Part shown: piece after piece, positions 48,195 to 58,705 of the stretch
How the letters are laid out: each line of letters begins with the position of its first letter
Position numbering within the stretch: the stretch's first letter is position 1
Assembly: GCF_026151205.1 (NCBI RefSeq)
Contig: NC_087079.1
Location: forward strand, 13,169,945-13,233,944
DNA length: 64,000 nt
From: Bolinopsis microptera
Taxonomy: Eukaryota > Ctenophora > Tentaculata > Lobata > Bolinopsidae
Direction of reading: 5' to 3'
Made by a program: the position numbers and the translations under genes
The notes under the pieces: generated by a model
The model's input: the letters and a program-made list of their open reading frames with translations, nothing else
Database searches by the model: none
What the model was told of the DNA's origin: nothing

Positions 48195-50440
48195 GGTTCA
48201 TACCTGGGTGTATTGAACATATTATTGGGTAATAGGTTCAATGGTTCATACCTGGGTGTATTGAACATATTGTTGGGTAATATGTTCATTGTTCATATCT
48301 GGGTGTATTGAACATAATGTTGGGTAGAAGGTTTATACCTGGGTGTATTGAACATATTGTTGGGTAATAGGTTCATACCTGGGTGTATTGAACATATTGT
48401 TGGGTAATAGGTTCATACCTGGGTGTATTGAACATAATGTTGGGTAATAGGTTCATACCTGGGTGTATTGAACATAATGTTGGGTAATAGGTTCGTACCT
48501 GTGTGTATTGAACATATTGTTGGGTAATATGTTCATTGTTCATATCTGGGTGTATTGAACATAATGTTGGGTAGAAGGTTCATACCTGGGTGTATTGAAC
48601 ATATTGTTGGGTAATAGGTTCATACCTGGGTGTATTGAACATACTGTTGGGTAATATGTTCATTGTTCATATCTGGGTGTATTGAACATAATATTGGGTA
48701 GAAGGTTCATACCTGGGTGTATTGAACATATTGTTGGGTAATAGGTTCATACCTGGGTGTATTGAACATAATGTTGGGTAATAGGTTCAATGGTTCATAC
48801 CTGGGTGTATTGAACATATTGTTGGGTAATATGTTCATTGTTCATATCTGGGTGTATTGAACATAATGTTGGGTAGAAGGTTCATACCTGGGTGTATTGA
48901 ACATATTGTTGGGTAATAGGTTCATACCTGGGTGTATTGAACATATTGTTGGGTAATATGTTCATTGTTCATATCTGGGTGTATTGAACATAATGTTGGG
49001 TAGAAGGTTCATACCTGGGTGTATTGAACATATTGTTGGGTAATAGGTTCATACCTGGGTGTATTGAACATATTGTTGGGTAATAGGTTCATACCTGGGT
49101 GTATTGAACATAATGTTGGGTAATAGGTTCAATGGTTCATACCTGGGTGTATTGAACATATTGTTGGGTAATATGTTCATTGTTCATATCTGGGTGTATT
49201 GAACATAATGTTGGGTAGAAGGTTCATACCTGGGTGTATTGAACATATTGTTGGGTAATAGGTTCATACCTGGGTGTATTGAACATATTGTTGGGGAAAA
49301 GGTTCATACCTGGGTGTATTGAACATAATGTTGGGTAATAGGTTCATACCTGGGTGTATTGAACATAATGTTGGGTAATAGGTTCAATGGTTCATACCTG
49401 GGTGTATTGAACATATTGTTGGGTAATATGTTCATTGTTCATATCTGGGTGTATTGAACATATTATTGGGTAGAAGGTTCATACCTGGGTGTATTGAACA
49501 TATTGTTGGGTAATAGGTTCATACCTGGGTGTATTGAACATATTGTTCGGTAATAGGTTCATACCTGGGTGTATTGAACATAATGTTGGGTAATATGTTC
49601 ATACCTGGGTGTATTGAACATAATGTTGGGTAATAGGTTCATACCTGGGTGTATTGAACATAATGTTAGGTAATAGGTTCATACCTGGGTGTATTGAACA
49701 TAATGTTGGGTAATATGTTCATACCTGGGTGTATTGAACATAATGTTGGGGAAAAGGTTCATACCTGGGTGTATTGAACATAATGTTGGGTAATAGGTTC
49801 ATACCTGGGTGTATTGAACATAATGTTGGGGAAAAGGTTCATACCTGGGTGTATTGAACATAATGTTGGGGAAAAGGTTCATACCTGGGTGTATTGAACA
49901 TAATGTTGGGTAATATGTTCATACCTGGGTGTATTGAACATAATGTTGGGTAATAGGTTCATACCTGGGTGTATTGAACATATTATTGGGTAGAAGGTTC
50001 ATACCTGGGTGTATTGAACATTTTGTTGGGTAATAGGTTCATACCTGGGTGTATTGAACATATTGTTGGGTAATAGGTTCATACCTGGGTGTATTGAACA
50101 TAATGTTGGGTAATATGTTCATACCTGGGTGTATTGAACATAATGTTGGGTAATAGGTTCATACCTGGGTGTATTGAACATAATGTTAGGTAATAGGTTC
50201 ATACCTGGGTGTATTGAACATAATGTTGGGTAATATGTTCATACCTGGGTGTATTGAACATAATGTTGGGGAAAAGGTTCATACCTGGGTGTATTGAACA
50301 TAATGTTGGGTAATAGGTTCATACCTGGGTGTATTGAACATAATGTTGGGGAAAAGGTTCATACCTGGGTGTATTGAACATAATGTTGGGGAAAAGGTTC
50401 ATACCTGGGTGTACTGGATATATAGTGTGGTAGAGGGTTC
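48195..50440. repeat. 40 bp minisatellite, ~2.2 kb
   Basis: More than 50 tandem copies of a unit containing GTTCATACCTGGGTGTATTG and AACATAATGTTGGGTAATAG. Variant units are interspersed in a regular way. ATATTGTTG alternates with ATAATGTTG, TAGAAG and GGAAAAG replace TAATAG, and a longer unit adds TATGTTCATTGTTCATATC. In the first 1.3 kb the long variant recurs periodically, giving a higher-order pattern of roughly 160-300 bp; after ~49.6 kb units are uniform. Confidence 0.97.
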
Positions 50441-50612
50441 GTACCTGGGTGTACAGAGTAGAGGAGAGTTGACAGGGATTGAACATCTAGTGGATAGTGC
50501 AGAAGGTGGATCAACAGCAAGTGCAAAGTGGAGAGTGCAGGAGACGATACTTCATCTTCGTCAGTCAGAGAACATCAGAGCCGTAGGAGGACAGTTTGGA
50601 AAGGACAGTTAG
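50441..50612 (+). pseudogene. Coding-like piece downstream of the minisatellite
   Basis: Open frame RGELTGIEHLVDSAEGGSTA through KWRVQETILHLRQSENIRAV to a stop at 50610-50612. Composition matches the broken gene at 47.1-48.2 kb, so the minisatellite probably expanded inside that gene. No domain recognised. Confidence 0.4.
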
Positions 50613-52235
50613 GAGAGACAATTTAGGAGAGACTAGAGGGTAGCAAGTGTATATATACACACCTGCCATATATATTAGAAAGTTTATTTATTGTATCTCT
50701 TGTAGTGAAACACGTGGATTTATTATGTGATCAGATCACGTGATGTTTATCACGAAGATTTTTATACATTGTTTATTACGAATACGAGCATTTTTAGATG
50801 CGCGTAATTGTTTTTAATAGATGTAGGTTTCACTCGTGAAGGGAATCACGTGACTTAGTTGTATTTGTAATTGTAACGTGAAGTTCATCACGTTTATAGT
50901 TGTATTATTTATTTGTATTGTATGACGTGATGAGTTACACGTACTAGCAGGAACCCGTCTAACCCTAAAATGGTGTCAAGACTCAAGAGACTAAAACAAT
51001 TATTATCTATTTAATTCGCGTTTTTGACACCACTTGGGGTACCAAATTTTGGGCTCTAAAACTCCTATTTTTTGGCCTATTTTTTATTTTTTCATGCTGA
51101 TTTGGAGGCCATTAAAGCATTTGACCCAGTCAAAAAAGTTTCAGTTGTATATCTTTGACGGTTTTTGCAGAAATTCGCGTTAAAGTTGATGCCGTGGTGT
51201 CAGTAAAATGGCACAGATAAATATATATATATATCGTCTCGCTTTATATATAGTAAGATAGTTTTTATTAATGTAATACTAATTTAGCACGTGAAGTTCT
51301 TTTTAAATTCAGAGCACGTGTGTATTTTTCAAAGGGAATTTTAACGGGTAATACTCGTAAAATATCTGTTCAACTCGGCGCGCGTCCTGGTAGGTTGTAA
51401 ACCTACAAGAGGTGTACTACTATTACTTACCTGAGGACCCCAGGCTTTAATGTTGGTAAACAACAGAATAGAGATTAGGCGGAATGACAGGCTGAGCGCG
51501 GCCCAGTAATACTATTACGTGAAATTTGTGTATGTTGTATGGCTTTTACTAATTCGCTCGCCCAAAAATTTCACGTGACTTTGGTTTTTATGGTTTTGCA
51601 GCCGTACAAAACGGTTTTACATTAACCCTAATCCTGCAACCCTAACCCTAACTATAATCCCGAAGCTAACCATAACCCTTACTTGTATCACGTGGTGACC
51701 CCCACCGTCGCTTCACTATAGTCGCTTCACTGTCGCTTCTTGATTCACGATGTCAATCCTTTGCAGCTCGGTGAGGCACAGTGGTGCATTTCGCCGATCT
51801 ACCGATCTGTGGTTGCGAGAAGCATTATTTGATGCGCGCGCGACCCAGTAGTGCATCGCGCTACAATGTCGCTTCACTATAGTCTTCGACGATACAGGGG
51901 GAGCCGTGCACTTCGTGCGCGGCGGGTCATACAACGTATGACAAACCCTTACTACTTACCACAACCCTAACCTTAACCCGAGCCCTATACAACTGAATTC
52001 ATGTTTTACTAGCCTGTCACTGATCACGTGACCAAAACGGTTTTTTCCCATAACTCTCTGTGGAAGCATGGGATGATAATTAATCACTCTACACTCGACT
52101 GTCACGTGACGAAAACGCCGTAATTTCATTGGTTAACCTGATAACGCGCCGCAGATCTCTATAAACACAAATTATTCATCGCGCGTGCAGTAAACTCAAA
52201 TTAAGTCCTTATTTGTTACCGAAATTCAGACTTTC
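50613..52235. repeat. GC-rich, CACGTG-rich dispersed repeat (inverted relative to 16-20.5 kb)
   Basis: No gene. CACGTG sites occur at about 50710, 50732, 50848 and elsewhere. CCCTAA-type runs lie at 51600-51680 and 51955-51985. Blocks at 51685-51950 and 52075-52110 are inverted copies of sequence at 16.1-17.0 and 19.5-19.7 kb. A (TA)n stretch lies near 51222-51234. Confidence 0.7.
51425..51510 (-). repeat. Double-palindrome dispersed repeat, copy 5
   Basis: On the minus strand: TTACTGGGCCGCGCTCAGCC, TCATTCCGCC, variable middle, CCTGGGGTCCTCAGGTAAGT. Confidence 0.85.
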
Positions 52236-55206
52236 GACAAAACTGTACCATAATATGGATTGGTCGAAAATCGAGTGTTTTAGTGAATAACTTATAATAT
52301 ATTTTCAATTTTATCAAGATCTGACCGATAGATTTTCTTTAAACTTTTGAAATAGTTACATGGTTATATGGCGGATAATGTGTGAGCGTTTTGGAGAAAT
52401 TCTATGTGCCAAACTAGAGATATGACTTCAAACACAAGAAAATATCTCCAAATTGGCGGTTTCTAACGGAAATCAGGCATATATTTCAAGATCTGACTGA
52501 TAGATTTTCTTTAAACTTTCCAGATAATTACATGGCTATATGACGGATAATGTGTACGAGTTTGGGAGAATTTCTATGTGCCAAACTTGAGATATGACTT
52601 CAAACACAAGAAAACTGTACCATAATATGGATTGGTCGAAAATCGAGTGTTTTAGTGAATAACTTAGAATATATTTTCAATTTTCTCAAGATCTGACCAA
52701 TAGATTTTCTTTAAACTTTTGAGATAGTTACATGGTTATATGGCGGATAATGTGTGAGAGTTTTCGAGAAATTCTATGTGCCAAACTTGAGATATGACTT
52801 CAAACACAAGAAAATATCTCCAAATTGGCGGTCTCGGCGGAACACAGGAATATATTTCAAGATCTGACTGATAGATTTTCATAAAACTTTCCAGATAATT
52901 ACATGGCTATATGACGGATAATGTGTACGAGTTTGGGCAAATTTCTATGTGCCAAACTTGAGATATGACTTCAAACACAAGAAAATATCTCCAAATTGGC
53001 GGTCTCGGCGGAACACAGGAATATATTTCAAGATCTGACTGATAGATTTTCTTTAAACTTTCCAGATAATTACATGGCTATATGACGGATAATGTGTACG
53101 AGTTTGGGCAAATTTCTATGTGCCAAACTTGAGATATGACTTCAAACACAAGAAAATATCTCCAAATTGGCGGTTTCTAACGGAACACAGGCATATGTTT
53201 CAAGATCTAACTGATAGATTTTCATAAAACTTTCCAGATAATTACATGGCTATATGACGGATAATGTGTACGAGTTTGGGAGAATTTCTATGTGCCAAAC
53301 TTGAGATATGACTTCAAACACAAGAAAATATCTCCAAATTGGCGGTTTCTAACGGAACACAGGCATATATTTCGAGATCTAACCGATAGATTTTCATTAA
53401 ACTTTCCAGATAGTTACATGGCTATAAGACGGATAATCCGTGCAAGTTTGGGCGAATTTCTATGTGCCAAACTTGATATACGACTTCAAACACGACAAAA
53501 CTGTACCATAATATGGATTGGTCGAAAATCGAGTGTTTTAGTGAATAACTTAGAATATATTTTCTATTTTCTCAAGATATGACCAATAGATTTTCTTTAA
53601 ACTTTTGAGATAGTTACATGGTTATATGGCGGATAATGTGTGAGAGTTTCGGAGAAATTCTATGTGCCAAACTTGAGATATGACTTCAAACACAAGAAAA
53701 TATCTCCAAATTGGCGGTTTCTAACGGAACACAGGCATATATTTCGAGATCTAACTGATAGATTTTCATAACACTTTCCAGATAGTTACATGGCTATAAG
53801 ACGGATAATCCGTGCAAGTTTGGGCGAATTTCTATGTGCCAAACTTGATATATGACTTCAAACACGACAAAACTGTACCATAATATGGATTGGTCGAAAA
53901 TCGAGTGTTTTAGTGAATAACTTAGAATATATTTTCTATTTTCTCAAGATATGACCAATAGATTTTCTTTAAACTTTTGAGATAGTTACATGGTTATATG
54001 GCGGATAATGTGTGAGAGTTTTGGAGAAATTCTATGTGCCAAACTTGAGATATGACTTCAAACACAAGAAAATATCTCCAAATTGGCGGTTTCTAACGGA
54101 ACACAGGCATATATTTCGAGATCTAACTGATAGATTTTCATAACACTTTCCAGATAGTTACATGGCTATAAGACGGATAATCCGTGCAAGTTTGGGCGAA
54201 TTTCTATGTGCCAAACTTGATATATGACTTCAAACACGACAAAACTGTACCATAATATGGATTGGTCGAAAATCGAGTGTTTTAGTGAATAACTTAAAAT
54301 ATATTTTCGATTTTCTCAAGATCTGAACGATAGATTTTCTTTAAACTTTTGAGATAGTTACATGGTTATATGGCAGATAATGTGTGAGAGTTTTGGAGAA
54401 ATTCTATGTGCCAAACTTGAGATATGACTTCAAACACAAGAAAATATCTCCAAATTGGCGGTTTCTAACGGAACACAGGCATATATTTCGAGATCTAACT
54501 GATAGATTTTCATAACACTTTCCAGATAGTTACATGGCTATAAGACGGATAATCCGTGCAAGTTTGGGCGAATTTCTATGTGCCAAACTTGATATATGAC
54601 TTCAAACACGACAAAACTGTACCATAATATGGATTGGTCGAAAATCGAGTGTTTTAGTGAATAACTTAAAATATATTTTCGATTTTCTCAAGATCTGAAC
54701 GATAGATTTTCTTTAAACTTTTGAGATAGTTACATGGTTATATGGCAGATAATGTGTGAGAGTTTTGGAGAAATTCTATGTGCCAAACTTGAGATATGAC
54801 TTCAAACACAAGAAAATATCTCCAAATTGGCGGTTTCTAACGGAACACAGGCATATATTTCGAGATCTAACCGATAGATTTTCATTAAACTTTCCAGATA
54901 GTTACATGGCTATAAGACGGATAATCCGTGCAAGTTTGGGCGAATTTCTATGTGCCAAACTTGATATACGACTTCAAACACGACAAAACTGTACCATAAT
55001 ATGGATTGGTCGAAAATCGAGTGTTTTAGTGAATAACTTAGAATATATTTTCTATTTTCTCAAGATATGACCAATAGATTTTCTTTAAACTTTTGAGATA
55101 GTTACATGGTTATATGGCGGATAATGTGTGAGAGTTTTGGAGAAATTCTATGTGCCAAACTTGAGATATGACTTCAAACACAAGAAAATATCTCCAAATT
55201 GGCGGT
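52236..55206 (+). repeat. AT-rich satellite with ~372 bp higher-order unit
   Basis: Two related monomer types alternate. One starts with ACTGTACCATAATATGG and contains GTCGAAAATCGAGTGTTTTAG. The other starts with AAATATCTCCAAATTGGCGG. Both contain a TTTCTATGTGCCAAACTTGA core and GACTTCAAACAC. The first type recurs at about 52240, 52613, 53498, 53870, 54240, 54613 and 54984, so dimers are ~372 bp. Between 52613 and 53498 extra single monomers (~171 bp) are inserted. Open frames inside are chance. Confidence 0.96.
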
Positions 55207-55275
55207 TTTCGCACTGCTTATCTCTTGATAATTGCACCGCTACTGCGCTGCTAGCTTGTTGTGCTGATCTTTACG

Positions 55276-56139
55276 ATGGCAGATTTGGACTTGGAAAGTA
55301 TCAATTACATGTGGAATGAGATGTTCACCTGGAGCAAAGAGACTCTGAAGAAATTTGGCAAGCCGTACGGAAAGTTAAAGGACATTGCGGACGCTAAGAA
55401 CTTCAACAGACTGAATAAGCCGGAGATTGTTGATGTGTGTGGTCGATCTTTTGAGTATACGAACTATCTTATGGAGACCGTTGAAGCGTATAAGAATGTG
55501 TTGACCAGACTTCAGGGTCAGTTAATTGAGAAGCAAGAGCAGGTTATCAGTGTTCAGGCCGAGCTATCAGCTTGCAAGACTGAGAAACTTGAAGCGATGA
55601 AGAAAACTGTGTCAAGTTCAGTTGCTGATTCAGTGAAAGCGGAGTTCCAATCTTACAGCTCTATCGTTCAAAGTTTTCCAGCACAGTCTCCAGTAATCAG
55701 CCCAGAAGCATTGACGTCTGTAGTCAAGACTATTGTTGCAGAGGAGGACCGCAGCAGGAACCTTCTTATCTTCGGTCTGCCTGAGGAAAAAGAAGAGAAG
55801 CTCGAATCTCAAGTCAGTGAAGTTCTGGAAACTATTGGCATAAAGCCAAAAGTAGAGGCTCAGAGAATAGGAAAAAAGAAAACGGTTGACTCAACGCGAC
55901 CAGTTAAAGTTATTACCTCAAACTCGCTCATCGTTGATCAGATTCTGAGGAATGCCAGGAACCTGCGGCAGAGTGAGAAGTTTAAGACAGTTTTCTTGAG
56001 CCCTGATCGGTCTGTCGAACAGAGGAAGCTCCGGAAAGATCTGGTACAGGACATGAAGAAGCGGGCACTTGCAGAACCGACCAAAAAGTTTTACATAAAG
56101 AACGGGCAAATTTATTGTGCCGATGAGAGCAACGGTTGA
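55276..56139 (+). CDS. LINE ORF1 protein (coiled coil + RRM-like RNA-binding)
   Basis: 287 residues from the ATG at 55276. Residues about 60-115 form a coiled coil (YKNVLTRLQGQLIEKQEQ). Residues about 155-240 form an RRM-like domain beginning RSRNLLIFGLPEEKEEK, with FLSPDRSVEQRKLRKDL. A C-terminal segment ends TKKFYIKNGQIYC. This is the layout of non-LTR ORF1 RNA chaperones that package the element RNA. A 70 bp leader separates it from the satellite, into which the element apparently inserted. The frame is intact, but no ORF2 (endonuclease/RT) follows; sequence is interrupted within ~200 bp by a poly-A SINE. Confidence 0.85.
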   Translation: MADLDLESINYMWNEMFTWSKETLKKFGKPYGKLKDIADAKNFNRLNKPEIVDVCGRSFEYTNYLMETVEAYKNVLTRLQGQLIEKQEQVISVQAELSACKTEKLEAMKKTVSSSVADSVKAEFQSYSSIVQSFPAQSPVISPEALTSVVKTIVAEEDRSRNLLIFGLPEEKEEKLESQVSEVLETIGIKPKVEAQRIGKKKTVDSTRPVKVITSNSLIVDQILRNARNLRQSEKFKTVFLSPDRSVEQRKLRKDLVQDMKKRALAEPTKKFYIKNGQIYCADESNG

Positions 56140-56332
56140 CAACTTTTTTTGAGTGTGTGTTTCGTGTGCTGTTTTGATATGTTTTGGACCATGTTTGTGA
56201 GGGACATATTGGTAGCTGTAGTTATTTTCTAAACAAGACTGAATAGTCTTCAGGCTTTAGCTGAGCTTTAATTTCCGACGCAGTTTTGTTGAGCCACTAG
56301 TCCATGATGGGGAATATAAACAATATATTTAA

Positions 56333-56335
<3 letters not shown>

Positions 56336-56382
<47 letters not shown>

Positions 56383-56605
56383 GAGGAACCTGCCAAACCC
56401 CAGGACACCAGGAGGATACCACCGGCAAAGCGGCTAATAGTACCCTCCGGTCTGTGTTGTACCGAAGAAGCTGAGTTAATCGATCATGACTCGGCTTGCC
56501 AGCCAAGAGGCAAAATCTGAGCGGCACCAAGGGTTCAGAGAGTGTCATTTCAGCTTCTCCGGTGCTGGATGCCCTGGGGTTTCACATGCGCCGTAGCAAA
56601 ATAAA
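56336..56605 (-). mobile_element. SINE or LINE 3' end with 43 nt poly-A tail
   Basis: Plus-strand 56336-56378 is an uninterrupted T tract, a poly-A tail on the minus strand. The body upstream (minus) has CCGGAGGGTACTATTAGCCG and GGCTGGCAAGCCGAGTCATG. The short minus frame here is not a gene. The 5' edge and target duplication are not clear. The perfect tail suggests a recent insertion. Confidence 0.6.
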
Positions 56606-57052
56606 TATAAAAACACACGCACACAATTTTTTTTATTCTTTTAGATAATACGTCGAATAAAGTCAATGGATATAGAGTAATAAATTGCACATAAGATGGA
56701 GAGAAAAAGGAGAGTTACTACTGGTAATAAATGTGACTCTATATCAATACTAGTAGTGGAGATAACTCCACTAGCTACAACTTGTGAAATAAAGGGTAAA
56801 GGTAAGGCACGGCTGAATTTTCGAGAAAATAAATAAACAAGATAAGAGTGTATAGTGGATCCAGAACTTTGGGTATAAAATGGTCATCAAGGTATAACGT
56901 CTTTAAGGCACCGTATAATATCCGGTTTTTCACCTAATAAGAAAAGCTTAAGATGTTTAAGATATCGCTCCCAGAATAGGGGTTCCTTGTTCTGGAAACT
57001 CCTTCCAATAAACCAACAGCAAACCGAATTTATAAATTCGGATATTTAACTC
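56606..57052. other. AT-rich flank, no gene seen
   Basis: Nothing recognised between the SINE and the Kolobok element. Confidence 0.5.
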
Positions 57053-57402
57053 TTAAAGGTGCACACCGCGAATTTTGCAACTTTGGCTAAAATAGCAATA
57101 GGGCGTGAAACAGAAACATTGTGCTATGTTTCGCAGCGTGGGTCTAATTACATCACCCTCAAATTAGCGATCAAAGTTTTCGCTTCCTAGAGAGATGCAG
57201 CGTCTTAGGAAATCAAGGAATGTAAACAGTGTGAATTGTGGCTTAAACATTGCTAATTTTCTGAATTGTTTTGTAAACTGCTGGTTTCCGATCTTATCGG
57301 CCAAAACAAAGGCTGTGTTTCTTCGATATTTTAATAGATGGAATTAATTTGTACACAAATTCTACGCGTTTTATGAGCAAAACTACCCTGACTGTCAAAT
57401 CA

Positions 57403-58098
57403 TTACATATTATCCATTGAGTTACTAAATCCAACGTATTTTCCACTAGGATCGGGATATCGTTCCCGAATTTTGGCAACAACACATTGCGGCAAAACCA
57501 CTCGGTTTCCACGTCCAATAGGCTGTCCCCTGTTTACAAAAATTAGAAAGTTCCTGTAACACAGATGCCTACGCTTCCCATTGTCGAAAACTTGCTCAAG
57601 ATATTTCTGTCTTGCTTCATGATCATTGATTATTGATGCAAATAGCATTCTGTTGTACTGCAATCCTTCTTCAGACATGAGTTGAGCTTGAAAAAATGTT
57701 TGTTCCGTAATGCATCCTCCGGCAGACTCCATAAAATCTTGAACTTCCGGCTTGTCGTGACAGCATACTGCTTCTCTTGGCGGGCACGGTGAACACTGCC
57801 CACATGAACACCAGTCAGTTGAGCTGTTTACAATAGCCTCTCTCTGGGATACATCCAATCTCTCGGCATTTTTATCAGAGACACTTATAGGTTGATTTTG
57901 ATCAGCTGCAATTTGACCACTTAAACCAGTTCTACTTCTATTATCCATACTGAATTCAGAAAAGTCTAACTCCCTCATCTCATTATCATTTTCGCTATCT
58001 TCACTTGGAGAACTGTAAGGATGATCCTGAAAATCACAGATGGTAATTTCGTTGGTAGAAGATGGTTGATCTAGTTCACCAGGAATCCCGTTGTACAT
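57403..58098 (-). CDS. Standalone P2X7 intracellular ('ballast') domain protein, transposon-borne
   Basis: 231 residues, single exon, start at the ATG ending at 58098. The first ~80 residues are acidic and probably disordered. Residues 95-130 hold the zinc-binding cluster (WCSCGQCSPC, then CCHD and C129). Residues 180-224 hold the domain signature CYRNFLIFVNRG, NRVVLPQCVVAKIRERYP, SGKYVGF. This is the cytoplasmic domain of P2X7 (Pfam P2RX7_C), which in vertebrates binds zinc and guanine nucleotides. There is no channel domain or membrane span, so it is not a receptor. It follows the transposase on the same strand inside the Kolobok element. It may be an accessory DNA- or protein-binding factor; that role is an inference. 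Confidence 0.9.
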   Translation of the reverse strand: MYNGIPGELDQPSSTNEITICDFQDHPYSSPSEDSENDNEMRELDFSEFSMDNRSRTGLSGQIAADQNQPISVSDKNAERLDVSQREAIVNSSTDWCSCGQCSPCPPREAVCCHDKPEVQDFMESAGGCITEQTFFQAQLMSEEGLQYNRMLFASIINDHEARQKYLEQVFDNGKRRHLCYRNFLIFVNRGQPIGRGNRVVLPQCVVAKIRERYPDPSGKYVGFSNSMDNM

Positions 58099-58320
58099 AT
58101 TTGTGTGAAAATGAGGAGGCTAATAGATTCGTAGGAAATTTAGAAGGTTAATTTATCATGAAAAATAATATAGTAAAGTGAACAAGTGACACAATCGGTT
58201 TTTATAATCAGTATTAAACGCGGTGGACTGAAAACAGTACACTGGCGATGAAATAAAAGTCAATCTACACAAGAGGTCACTCTAACAAATAAAAAACTAT
58301 TCAATTCAAAATCTAGAACG

Positions 58321-58650
58321 GTAACATCGTTCGAGTATTGAAGAATAATTGAATGTGACTCAAAATACTAAAATAACTGGCGATATTATAACTTGTAACT
58401 AGTGATAAGAGATGGCATATTTAAATAACTAATCGTGTTAACAATAACAAACTACTAGTGCTCAGTATTACCGGTTAAAACGAATGTGTCATGATTGCAC
58501 AAATTCTACGCGTTTTATGTCCAAAACTACCCTGACTGTAAAATCATTATATATTATCCATTGAATTACTGAATCCAGCGTATTTTCCACTTGAGGTCAC
58601 TCTAACAAATAAAACAAAACTATTCCAATCAAAATCTAGATCGGTCAAGC
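58321..58650 (-). repeat. Relic of a second P2RX7_C gene end joined to a copy of the shared 5' flank
   Basis: 58498-58591 repeats 57354-57447, the last ~15 codons plus 3' flank of the P2RX7_C gene. It joins directly at 58498 to 58321-58498, a near copy of 60895-61088, the region upstream of the transposase. GAGGTCACTCTAACAAATAA also repeats at 58275 and 58594. The layout looks like a tandem cassette duplication with an internal deletion. As a result both genes of the element start behind the same ~180 bp sequence. Confidence 0.85.
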
Positions 58651-58705
58651 AAGGTTGACTTTTTTGGAATTTTTAGTCCCGTGATATTCTTAGGAATTGT
58701 TCTTT

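Noticed and set aside
48195-50440. CRISPR-like array of regularly spaced repeats
   Set aside because: Units are contiguous with no unique spacers; a eukaryotic minisatellite.
52360-55210. Open frames of ~60-104 codons in the satellite (e.g. MPNLRYDFKHKK type)
   Set aside because: Identical repeats of satellite sequence with no domain; chance frames.
56297-56548. Minus frame ending in poly-Lys
   Set aside because: The lysines come from the A tail of a SINE; not a protein gene.
57403-58098. Calling this a P2X receptor
   Set aside because: Only the cytoplasmic zinc domain is present; no channel domain or membrane segments.
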